A model generated the notes under the pieces. It was not told the DNA's origin and ran no database searches. It worked only from the letters and a program-made list of their open reading frames with translations. From an uncultured bacterium (lineage in GTDB: Bacteria > Planctomycetota > UBA1135 > GCA-002686595), in NCBI GenBank assembly GCA_938083085.1, contig CALLKX010000013.1, positions 62,001-126,000 on the forward strand: a stretch of 64,000 nt of DNA, in the 5' to 3' direction. The position numbers were made by a program, and so were the translations under genes. This document shows, piece after piece, positions 35,854 through 43,250 of the stretch. Numbering within the stretch: position 1 is the stretch's first letter; each line of letters begins with the position of its first letter.

Positions 35854-36675
35854 ATGACCGCCACCGCGTTCTCCACCGCAGCGCTCGCGCTGCTCACCCT
35901 GGCCGGCTCAGCTTCTGGCCAAATCGGCAGCTCCTACTGCTCTGCCAACTCGAACTCCACCGGGGGGCCGTCGGTCATCTCGGCGTCGGGGAGCACGGAC
36001 GTGGCGCTCAACGACGTGACGCTCGCCTGCAGCTCGCTGCCGCTCAACGCGTTTGGGTACTTCGTGACCAGCCAGACACAGTCGTTCATCGCCGGCCCCG
36101 GAGGCTCCTCGGGCAACCTCTGCATCGCGGGCAACATCGGGCGCTACGCCGGGAACATTGTCTCCTCGGGCTCGACCGGTGCCGTCAGTCTGGTGGTGGA
36201 TCTGACGGGCGTGCCCGCGCCGACCGGGAGCTACGCCGCGCTCCCCGGTGACACCCTGAACTTCCAGTTCTGGCACCGCGACGCTGCGGGTGGATCGGTC
36301 ACGTCGAACTTCAGCCCCGGCCTCGAGATCACGTTCGACAGCGCGGCGCCCACGTTTGTCCAGGACGTCTACCCGCTGCTCACCCAGCCGAACATCAACG
36401 CCCCTGAGTGCATCATCTGTCACGGCTCCTTCGGCGGCTTGAACATGGGCCAGGACGCCGCCTCCGCCTATGCGGCGCTGGTGAACGTCGCCTCGACCAG
36501 CTTCAACTGCCAGGGCAGCATCTACGTGGTGCCCGGCGACTTTCAGAACAGCCTCCTGTACAGCAAGATCGCCAGCCCGAATCCCTCTTGTGGGAGCCAG
36601 ATGCCCTTCGGCGGCACCTTCGCCGGTGACGTCAACGTGATCCGCGACTGGATCGCTGCTGGCGCAGCCTTCTGA
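35854..36675 (+). CDS. Secreted protein: shared N-terminal module plus CxxCH cytochrome-like domain
   Basis: The 273-residue exported protein has a signal peptide (LALLTLAGSASGQ). Residues about 24-165 form a module (SYCSANSNSTGG, ISASGS, NLCIAGNIGR, PGDTLNFQFWHRD, TSNFSPG) also found at the C-terminus of the 43.3-45.4 kb protein. The C-terminal part has a haem-attachment motif C186-I-I-C189-H190 and a later MPFGG (M250) that could be the second iron ligand, followed by IRDWIAAGA, a typical end of planctomycete c-type cytochromes. Only one CxxCH is present. The hairpin-like sequence at its stop is shared with the convergent HEAT gene. Confidence 0.82.
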   Translation: MTATAFSTAALALLTLAGSASGQIGSSYCSANSNSTGGPSVISASGSTDVALNDVTLACSSLPLNAFGYFVTSQTQSFIAGPGGSSGNLCIAGNIGRYAGNIVSSGSTGAVSLVVDLTGVPAPTGSYAALPGDTLNFQFWHRDAAGGSVTSNFSPGLEITFDSAAPTFVQDVYPLLTQPNINAPECIICHGSFGGLNMGQDAASAYAALVNVASTSFNCQGSIYVVPGDFQNSLLYSKIASPNPSCGSQMPFGGTFAGDVNVIRDWIAAGAAF

Positions 36676-36700
36676 TCGAGCGGGTTCGCGCTCGCGGATC
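36674..36700. terminator. Possible bidirectional hairpin between convergent genes
   Basis: GATCGAGCG and CGCTCGCGGATC can pair (5-bp core, outer 4 bp after a bulge). It covers the end of the cytochrome-like gene and reaches the HEAT gene's stop. There is no T-run. Confidence 0.3.
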
Positions 36701-38714
36701 AGAGCACGTCCAAGACACCGCCGCCGTTCCTCGCATCTGTGAGGGACGGCGGCGCTGCGTTCCAAACGACGTCCAGCGCCAGGCGGGCGTTCCAGGGGAG
36801 TGGATCCTGGCTACAGAGGTTGCCGAGGGCGGAGGCGGCGAAGGCGCGGCTGGTGTCGTCAATCCGCTTGGACCCAAGCCGCGGCGCGGTCAGGACGAAG
36901 AGCATCGCCGTGGCCGCCTCCGGGTCGCTGCTCCACTCGAAGGCCTGGACGGCCGCGACCCGCTCCGGGATGAAGCTCGCGTTGACCAGCCGGTCAATCA
37001 GCAAGGGCACGAGCAGGGGGTCGCCAGCGAGGGCGAGCGCGGTGGCGAAATCACGGGTGAGGTAGGGGCGGTAGAGCGGACTCCGCAGCTCTGCGCGGAT
37101 CGTGTTGAGTCCGGGGACATCGAGGAGCATGGCGACCGCGAGGGCGCGCGCTCCCCGGTCCTGGAAGCCACCGGACAGGAGCCCTGAGCGGACGGCTTCA
37201 GCGCGCTCCTGGTCTCCCGTGAGGCCGAGAGCGATCGCCGCGGCGGTGCGCCGGGCGGGAGACCCCTCGGCGGCACGGCGAGCGAGAAAGGAGCGGGTCC
37301 CCAGCGCGGGGTCTTGGCCGGTGGACTGACCGCGATCATCCGCGACGCCCAGCGCCAGGAGCGCGGACGCCTGGCGGAGGGAGCTGCCGTCCATGGCCAG
37401 CTTGGTGAGGGTGCGCCGGATGTCGCGCGCGGTCTGCCCGCGCTCGAGAGACGCCCTGCCGCAGACCCGGGCGAGGGCGATCATGCTCAGGAGGGCCTCG
37501 GTCTCCTGCCCGTCGGTGGCGACGGCGGTCAAGGCGTCGATGGCCTCCCCGTCTGCCGAAGTGGCGTGATCCAGGATCAGGAGCCCGAGGGCCTGGGCCA
37601 GCCCCTCCCGGGTGGTCGCGAGCTTCTCGGCACGGGGGCCGTGCAAGCGAGCCGTGAAGCGGGCGACCATCTCCTCGCGCAGCTCGAAGAGCCGCGCCGA
37701 GGCGGCCAACTGGGCGTCGTCGGGAGTTGCCTCGAGGGGCGCCGCGAGCAGGCGGGCCACCGCGACCGGAATCTGGGCGCGTCCCCGGAAGTCAACGCCG
37801 CGACGGCTATCCAGGGCAAGCAGCGCGCGAATGGTCGCCTCTCGGCTCCCGGGAATCGGCGGCTCGCCTTCCGCCTGGACCTGTACGGGGAGGGGGGTCC
37901 AACCGAGGGCGATGACCGCAGCCACGAGGAGGTCGGCGGTGTCGTGGTTCTCCACCGCGATCCGCCGGAGCTCGTGCTCGATCAAGGCGCGCTCGGCTCG
38001 GCGAGGCGTCGATGCGCCGAGCAGGCCGAGGGCGTGGGTGGCAAAGGAGCGGGTACGGCGATCGATCTTCCCGCCCCTTATGGCGTCCCGGCCCACGCTG
38101 CGGTCGCGCGCCATGGATGCGAGGAGCGGTGCGAAGCTCGCGTCTGCAGAGATGCCGAGGGCGACCACGGCCAGGTCGCGGACGCGCTCGTTCGCGGCCC
38201 GGAGGAAGGGGATCAGGACGCCTTCGAGTGAGGGGAGCTCGAGGCTCTTCGAGATCGCCTCGGGGGGCTCACCGATCTTCGCGAGGGCGAGGAGGCAGGA
38301 GGCCTGGAGGTCAACGTCTCGCGTGGACTCCAGCGTCGCTAGCAGCGCCGGATACACCTCCCCGTAGGTCGTCTCCATGGCGGGCCTGCGCGGGTTGGGG
38401 GCAGCACGACCCCGGTCGAGGGGGCGCGACCGGACGGGGAGCACGTCGGGGGCGCGCATCCTCGCCAGGTAGGGGTCCTGGTTGAAGTCCCACCACCTGC
38501 GCCACGGTTGGCTGAACGCGCCGGCGGAGGGGCTGCGGTCGCCCGGCCCGCCATCGGTGGAGGCGCCGGTCCCCGGCCCGAGGGTACCGCGGGGCGGAGC
38601 CAGGATCTGAGGGCTTGCTCCGGCGGGGGCCAGCAGCGCCGCCAGGAGCGCGGCTGCCTGGAGGACGTGCATCGCTCGGCCTGCTCGCGGTGGGAGTGGG
38701 AGGGCCAGGAACAT
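36699..38714 (-). CDS. Secreted HEAT-repeat protein A
   Basis: This 671-residue exported protein has a signal sequence (VLQAAALLAALLAPAGA) with an extended n-region if ATG 38714 is used. ATG 38672 would give a standard one, but a TATAGT hexamer 8 nt before 38714 favours the longer form. After a Gly/Pro-rich spacer comes WRRWWDFNQDPYLARMR, then about ten paired-helix HEAT/PBS repeats. The last residues are NGGGVLDVL. Protein B (next gene upstream in this direction) has the same arrangement: WDFWWGFNKEPYLNLR, HEAT repeats, and GTGILDIL at the end. They are paralogues from a local duplication, well diverged. No enzymatic motif is seen; a scaffold role in the envelope is inferred. Confidence 0.82.
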   Translation of the reverse strand: MFLALPLPPRAGRAMHVLQAAALLAALLAPAGASPQILAPPRGTLGPGTGASTDGGPGDRSPSAGAFSQPWRRWWDFNQDPYLARMRAPDVLPVRSRPLDRGRAAPNPRRPAMETTYGEVYPALLATLESTRDVDLQASCLLALAKIGEPPEAISKSLELPSLEGVLIPFLRAANERVRDLAVVALGISADASFAPLLASMARDRSVGRDAIRGGKIDRRTRSFATHALGLLGASTPRRAERALIEHELRRIAVENHDTADLLVAAVIALGWTPLPVQVQAEGEPPIPGSREATIRALLALDSRRGVDFRGRAQIPVAVARLLAAPLEATPDDAQLAASARLFELREEMVARFTARLHGPRAEKLATTREGLAQALGLLILDHATSADGEAIDALTAVATDGQETEALLSMIALARVCGRASLERGQTARDIRRTLTKLAMDGSSLRQASALLALGVADDRGQSTGQDPALGTRSFLARRAAEGSPARRTAAAIALGLTGDQERAEAVRSGLLSGGFQDRGARALAVAMLLDVPGLNTIRAELRSPLYRPYLTRDFATALALAGDPLLVPLLIDRLVNASFIPERVAAVQAFEWSSDPEAATAMLFVLTAPRLGSKRIDDTSRAFAASALGNLCSQDPLPWNARLALDVVWNAAPPSLTDARNGGGVLDVL

Positions 38715-38722
38715 CCATGGGC

Positions 38723-38728
38723 ACTATA
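38723..38728 (-). promoter_or_regulatory. -10 hexamer TATAGT, leaderless-type, before HEAT protein A
   Basis: The hexamer ends 8 nt before ATG 38714 on the minus strand. It is the best -10 match in the window (five of six to TATAAT). Confidence 0.4.
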
Positions 38729-38860
38729 GGCGGACCGGGAGGTCGTCACCGAATTTGGGGGGCGCTCTCCGGAACGCGTGTGCGGGGAGGGGGCGCCTCG
38801 CGCGCGCTGGGCTCCCGGTCTTCAACCGAGGTGGTCCGCGCTCCCCGTCGAGCGATGAGA

Positions 38861-38897
38861 AACGGCCCCGGGCGCTCTTCGAGCGTCCGGGGCCGTT
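38861..38897 (-). terminator. Long hairpin terminating HEAT protein B transcript
   Basis: A 17-bp stem (38861-38877 with 38881-38897; one G-U pair) has a 3-nt loop. It lies 57 nt after the stop of the HEAT B gene and before the HEAT A promoter. A weak T-rich tail (TTTCTC) follows on the minus strand. Confidence 0.7.
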
Positions 38898-38953
38898 CAG
38901 GAGGGTCCTGTGTCCTGCCGCAGGGGCAGCACGGACTCAGTGAGCGTCGAGGC

Positions 38954-41089
38954 TCACAGGATGTCCAGGATCCCCGTGCCGACGCCGTTGGTCAGCGTGG
39001 AGACGTTCGCGCGATAGTTGGTGTTCTTCGCGATCGGCGTGTTCCACGGCAGGTCCTGCTTGTCGCACACGATCCCGAGGGCCACCGCCGCGAAGCCGCG
39101 GGCGGTGTCCGTGATGGTCGTGTCGCTCAGCATCGCCACCAGGGGGGCCACCGAGTTGGCGTCACCGATCGTCCCGAGGGCGCTCGCGATGGCGGCCTGG
39201 GCCGAGAGACCCTTGGCGGTCCGGAGCATCTCGACCAGTCCCTTCACCGCGGACTTGTCACCGAGAAGACCGAGGCCGACTGCCGCCTGCTTGAGGAGGT
39301 CAGGGCGGAACTTGGACTTGTTGATGATCTCGTTGAGACGCTCGATGGAGCTGTTGGCCTCCATCAGGCCGAGGCCCACCGCGATGTAGCCGCGGGTGTC
39401 GTCCTGGCTGAAGTACTCCAGTCGCTCGAGGAGGATGTCCTCGGAGGCTGTGTCCTTCATCAGGCCAAGGGCCACCGCGTAGGAACCAGCTTCGGCGGGA
39501 CGGTCGCCCTTGCGGGCGGCGTCACGCACGGCGGAGAGCACCGTGGTGTCCAGGGTCCCGTCGTTCTCGAGGAGCGCGTTCCCGAAGACACCGAGCGACA
39601 GAGCCGCCCAGGGCTTCTTCTGGCCCTTGCCCTTGGCGAGGGCACCCATGAGCTCCTTCTGGACCAAGGGCTGGAGGCCACGCTTGTCGCCGGCGGCGCC
39701 CGGGCGGCTGCCCATCTGAGCCAGAGCCATCATCCCGAAGTACTCGGTCTGGTTGTCCGCGGACTGCTTGGCGATCCGCTTCAGCTCGTCGAAGATGTCC
39801 TTGTTCTGCTCGGCACCGGCGCCATCGCCGGACTCTGCGTTGCCGATCATCCCGAGGGCGACCGTGCTGGACTGCAGGACCTCGACGGTCTTCTCCTTGG
39901 AGTTCTTCGCGACGAGCGACAGGAGCTGCTCGACGACCTCTCCACGGAGCGGAATCTGCGCCTCGGGAACCTCGCTCTCGTGCGACGCGAGAAGACGCGC
40001 CGCAGCGATCGGGACCTGGCAGCGCACTCGGAACTGCTCGAAGCCTCCCTTGTCGCCGCGGGTGTCCGCGTTCATGCGAGTGATGAGGTAGCGGAGCAGC
40101 GCGGCCCTGTTGGCTGCGAACTTGGCGTTGCCCTCGGTCTCCTCGACGGCGGCTTCACCTTCCCAGTCGAGCGGGATCAGGCCGAGCGAGGCAATCGCGC
40201 CAACCTTGATGTCCGGCTGGGCGAAGTCAGGCATCTCGAGGATGTCGACGAGGTGCTCAACGATGGTCTGACGGACGGCGTTGTCGCTCGTCCGGTAGCC
40301 CACGAGGCCGAGTCCGTACGCCGCGAAGGACCGCGTGCGCATGGGCACTTCCTTGCCGACGAGCTTGCGAGCCACGGGGTCGTCGCGCATCAGCGAGACG
40401 AGCATGGGCACCGTCCGGTCGTCCGCGAGGATGCCGAGCGCGAGGGTCGCCGTCTCGGAGATCTCCTGCTCACCGTTGTTCAGGAAGCCCGCGAAGATCT
40501 CCTGGAACTCGGAGGTGCCGTCGGAGTCCTGCGTATCGCCGATCTTCGCCAGCGCGATGAGCGCGCCGGTGATGATGTCGTTCTGACGTTCCTTCTCGAG
40601 CGCCAGCTTCAGTGCCGGGACGACCTCATTGCGGATCATGTCCGGGGTCGGGCGGAGCGTGTCCTTGACCTGCTCGGCCTGGCCGCGGCCGAGGAAGAAG
40701 TCGTCGCCGCCGGACTGCACGTTGCCGCTGCGAACCTTGGAACGCAGGTTCAGGTACGGCTCCTTGTTGAAGCCCCACCAGAAGTCCCAGATGGAGAAGT
40801 CCTGGCCGATGACCACCGGGCCACCAGAGGTGGGTCCGGACTGCGTCGGGCCAGCCGCGGGGGCGCCAGGGGAGGCGGGACCCGGGGTGGAGGGACCGGA
40901 CGGGCCGGGGGCCGAGGGGCCGGACGGGCCAGGGGAGGCGGGACCGCCGCCGCCGCCGCCACCACCGCCGCCGCCGGGCGGAACGGTGTCACCGGGGCCC
41001 CGGTAGGTGCCGCCGTGACCGAAGGTGGTCCCGGGCAGGCAGAGCGCGCCCACTGCAACGAGGGCGCTAACGAGCAACTGGTTCTTCAT
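38954..41089 (-). CDS. Secreted HEAT-repeat protein B
   Basis: This 711-residue exported protein starts with the signal peptide MKNQLLVSALVAVGALCLPG at ATG 41089. In-frame sequence reaches further up to 41281 but looks non-coding. A Gly-run and Pro/Ser/Gly spacer follow (about 30-85), then WDFWWGFNKEPYLNLR, then about twelve HEAT/PBS repeats with strong A-x-x-A-L-G-x-I/L helices (GALIALAKIGD, SFAAYGLGLVG, AAVGLGLLGDKSAVKGL). It ends GTGILDIL. Its base composition and codon pattern match the surroundings. Paralogue of protein A, with its own terminator (38861) and promoter (41312). Confidence 0.85.
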   Translation of the reverse strand: MKNQLLVSALVAVGALCLPGTTFGHGGTYRGPGDTVPPGGGGGGGGGGGPASPGPSGPSAPGPSGPSTPGPASPGAPAAGPTQSGPTSGGPVVIGQDFSIWDFWWGFNKEPYLNLRSKVRSGNVQSGGDDFFLGRGQAEQVKDTLRPTPDMIRNEVVPALKLALEKERQNDIITGALIALAKIGDTQDSDGTSEFQEIFAGFLNNGEQEISETATLALGILADDRTVPMLVSLMRDDPVARKLVGKEVPMRTRSFAAYGLGLVGYRTSDNAVRQTIVEHLVDILEMPDFAQPDIKVGAIASLGLIPLDWEGEAAVEETEGNAKFAANRAALLRYLITRMNADTRGDKGGFEQFRVRCQVPIAAARLLASHESEVPEAQIPLRGEVVEQLLSLVAKNSKEKTVEVLQSSTVALGMIGNAESGDGAGAEQNKDIFDELKRIAKQSADNQTEYFGMMALAQMGSRPGAAGDKRGLQPLVQKELMGALAKGKGQKKPWAALSLGVFGNALLENDGTLDTTVLSAVRDAARKGDRPAEAGSYAVALGLMKDTASEDILLERLEYFSQDDTRGYIAVGLGLMEANSSIERLNEIINKSKFRPDLLKQAAVGLGLLGDKSAVKGLVEMLRTAKGLSAQAAIASALGTIGDANSVAPLVAMLSDTTITDTARGFAAVALGIVCDKQDLPWNTPIAKNTNYRANVSTLTNGVGTGILDIL

Positions 41090-41311
41090 GGTGGACTGGA
41101 TCGTGTCGATCTTGCGGATCTCGGTGATCAATCGGTTCGGGTTCACGCGGCCACGCTCCAAGACCCTGACGGGTCCACGAGCGCTCGACGCTTGGGTCGT
41201 GTTGTGAGGCCGGGGCGGGAGGAGAACTCCGGCGTTGACCCACAAGGAGCAAGGGCCGTGCCAAGGGCCGGTCCAGCTCATCGTCGCGGGATGGCTCCCT
41301 CGACTCCCGCC

Positions 41312-41317
41312 ATGATA
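41312..41317 (-). promoter_or_regulatory. -10 hexamer TATCAT upstream of HEAT protein B
   Basis: The minus strand reads GGGCACTATCATGG. The leader would be about 215 nt to ATG 41089. The purM upstream region has GGGGCACTATCGT, nearly the same block. Confidence 0.35.
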
Positions 41318-41504
41318 GTGCCCTGAGCGCCATCAGACACGGTTCATACGGGGCCGTCCCTCGACATTTGATTCGGGAGGCAGGGTGTCGCGGGCGGGCG
41401 GTGTGGGAGGGTGTTCCGAGGACGTAACCGAGGTTGCCCCGAAGGCGGACAGATCGCGCCCCTGAGCCTTCTATCGGGGCCCTCAAGGAGGCAGACTCGC
41501 CCTC

Positions 41505-42953
41505 GTGAGGCATCCCTGGACCCCCCTGACCGAGTGGCTCTCCATGCCCTTCGGCTCCAGCTCCGTCGACGGCGAGGTCGATCCGGAGGCGGATGAGGCC
41601 TGGACGGAGACGGCGGCGCGGCTGGGACTGGTACGGCTCGGATGGCGCCCTGTGGGTCGTGAGGGTGATTTCGACCTGGCTTATCCCTGTGAGAGGGCCC
41701 TCGTCAAGGCCAGCGGGCGGCAGGGCCTCTTGGAGGGTCGGTCGGAGTTCAATACGCCGACCGGCGCTGCGAGCGACGAGGCCACCCTCCAAGTGGAGGG
41801 CGGCGAATTGATCGCGGCGGCCCCAGCGGGGACCCTTCCGCCCCGCAAGGCGCTCCTGGAGGTCGGGACGCTGGCCGCTGCCATGGGGGCGCGGCGGGCG
41901 GCCCGCGAGCGCCTGCGCCGGGCGGAGCGGGCGGCGGCGCAGGGACGAAACGCGGCGGCGGCGGCGCATGACCTGCGGAATGAGCTCACACGGGCGGTGC
42001 TCTACGCCACGCGGGACGGCGAAGAGGACGGCGGGCGTGTGCTCGAGGCCCTGTCCTCGGCCCGGGAGCTCGCTCAGGCAGCCCTGGGGGCTGGGAGCTC
42101 GCAGCGGGCGCCCCGCCCCGCCCTCATCAAGCTCAAGGACCTCCTCCTCGAGGAGGCAAGGGCGGCCACGGCGGCCGCCCGTGGAGGTGTGGCTGGCGCG
42201 CCTGGGCTGCGTGTGAAGTGCAAGGGGTCGCTCTACATCCTCGCCCCAAGGAACGCCATGGCTCGCGCGATCCGCAACCTCCTCACCAATGCGCTGGAGG
42301 CCGCCTCGCGGGGAGCGAGCGGGCCCGGGAGCGTGACGGTCGAGGTCGAACAACGAGGGGCCGCTGACCTCGGCCTCGATCTCGACGTGGTGGTCGCTGA
42401 CGACGGAGACGGGATGGCGCCCGCAGCGCTGAAGGTCTTCCTCGATGGGGGGCTGGGCGCTCGCCGCCCCGAGCTTCGGCCGGAGGCGCTGCCGGCTGCG
42501 GGCATGCCGCAGTCCACCGGGCTCGGCACCGCCAGCCTCCGTCTGGCGCTGTCGGAGGTTGGGGCCGGGCTCCGGGTACAGAGCGCTGCTGGACTCGGCA
42601 CCCGAGCCTGCATCAGCATTCGCTCGGCTGCCGCGGAGGGCGACCCGGTGATTCTGATCGACGGGGATCCGCGTCGCGCACGAGGGCGGATCGAACGCCT
42701 CGCCCAGGAGGCCTCCGCGAGGGTCTGGCTCTTTGACTCGGCGGTGGGAGCCCTTGGGACCATCCGGGCAGGCCGCGCGATGGCGGTGCACTGCGCCATC
42801 GAGATGGCCCGACCCGATCTCCGAGCAGAGCTTGCGCAGGCCTGCGCCGCCGGGGGCGTCTCGCTGAGCTGGGTCCGCCCCTCCTCCTGTGCGATGGACC
42901 GGCGGCCGAAGCGCGCCGAGGCGCCCGCGCGCTCCCCGGTCGGGGCGTCCTGA
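41505..42953 (+). CDS. Soluble histidine kinase with degenerate receiver-like C-terminus
   Basis: This 482-residue protein has no membrane segment. It has a variable N-terminal region of about 120 residues, a DHp helix with AHDLRNELT (H155 as phospho-acceptor), and an ATPase domain. The latter has N box RNLLTNALEAA (N262), DDGDGMAP (D299) and a G2-type loop STGLGTASLRLAL (about 338). From about residue 382 it reads VILIDGDPRRAR..., like the start of a receiver domain, but there is no clear phospho-acceptor Asp on the expected third strand (VHCAIEMARPD). It starts at GTG 41505, with AAGGAGG 13 nt upstream. No response regulator gene is adjacent. Partner unknown. Confidence 0.82.
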   Translation: MRHPWTPLTEWLSMPFGSSSVDGEVDPEADEAWTETAARLGLVRLGWRPVGREGDFDLAYPCERALVKASGRQGLLEGRSEFNTPTGAASDEATLQVEGGELIAAAPAGTLPPRKALLEVGTLAAAMGARRAARERLRRAERAAAQGRNAAAAAHDLRNELTRAVLYATRDGEEDGGRVLEALSSARELAQAALGAGSSQRAPRPALIKLKDLLLEEARAATAAARGGVAGAPGLRVKCKGSLYILAPRNAMARAIRNLLTNALEAASRGASGPGSVTVEVEQRGAADLGLDLDVVVADDGDGMAPAALKVFLDGGLGARRPELRPEALPAAGMPQSTGLGTASLRLALSEVGAGLRVQSAAGLGTRACISIRSAAAEGDPVILIDGDPRRARGRIERLAQEASARVWLFDSAVGALGTIRAGRAMAVHCAIEMARPDLRAELAQACAAGGVSLSWVRPSSCAMDRRPKRAEAPARSPVGAS

Positions 42954-43013
42954 TTCACGCCTCAACGAGCGCCTCGCTGCGTTCGCGGCACCGCCGGTGG
43001 GGCCCCCTGGTCC

Positions 43014-43133
43014 GGAGTCACCGCAGCGGGAACCACCGCAGTGGGAGCCACCGCAGTGGGAGCCACCGCCGCGGAAGTCACTGCCGCGGAAGTCACTGCA
43101 GCGGCAGTGACTGCAGCAGAAGTTACGGCAGCG
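43014..43133 (+). repeat. 15-bp-period minisatellite (array 2)
   Basis: Eight contiguous 15-mers, from GGAGTCACCGCAGCG through GGAGCCACCGCAGTG to GAAGTTACGGCAGCG, lie in the 297-nt gap between two convergent genes. Within it GTCACTGC-AGCG-GCAGTGAC (43092-43111) is a perfect 8-bp inverted repeat that could end transcription from either side. The rest of the gap shows no gene. Confidence 0.88.
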
Positions 43134-43250
43134 AATCACGCAGGCCCGCCGCCCGGTTGGGGACAGCGGACCTGTCCGCGGATTCCTCAGCGGCCCTCTA
43201 GGCGGTCCTCTCAGGGGACCGTTCGCGGGGCCTTCGTCTGCGCACTCGGG

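Noticed and set aside
38672-38714. ATG 38672 as the start of HEAT protein A
   Set aside because: It gives a tidier signal peptide, but TATAGT 8 nt before ATG 38714 fits the start pattern seen at other genes; kept only as an alternative.
41090-41281. Longer form of HEAT protein B beginning at ATG 41281
   Set aside because: The extra 64 residues look non-coding, and a clean signal peptide begins at ATG 41089.
38615-41326. A 903-codon open frame on the plus strand opposite HEAT protein B
   Set aside because: It is the antisense of a repeat-rich, GC3-rich gene; its translation has no recognisable domain, while the minus strand has clear HEAT repeats and a signal peptide.
42951-43250. Selenocysteine at the kinase TGA
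   Set aside because: The protein is complete before the TGA, and the inverted repeat downstream is short and part of the array, without SECIS features.
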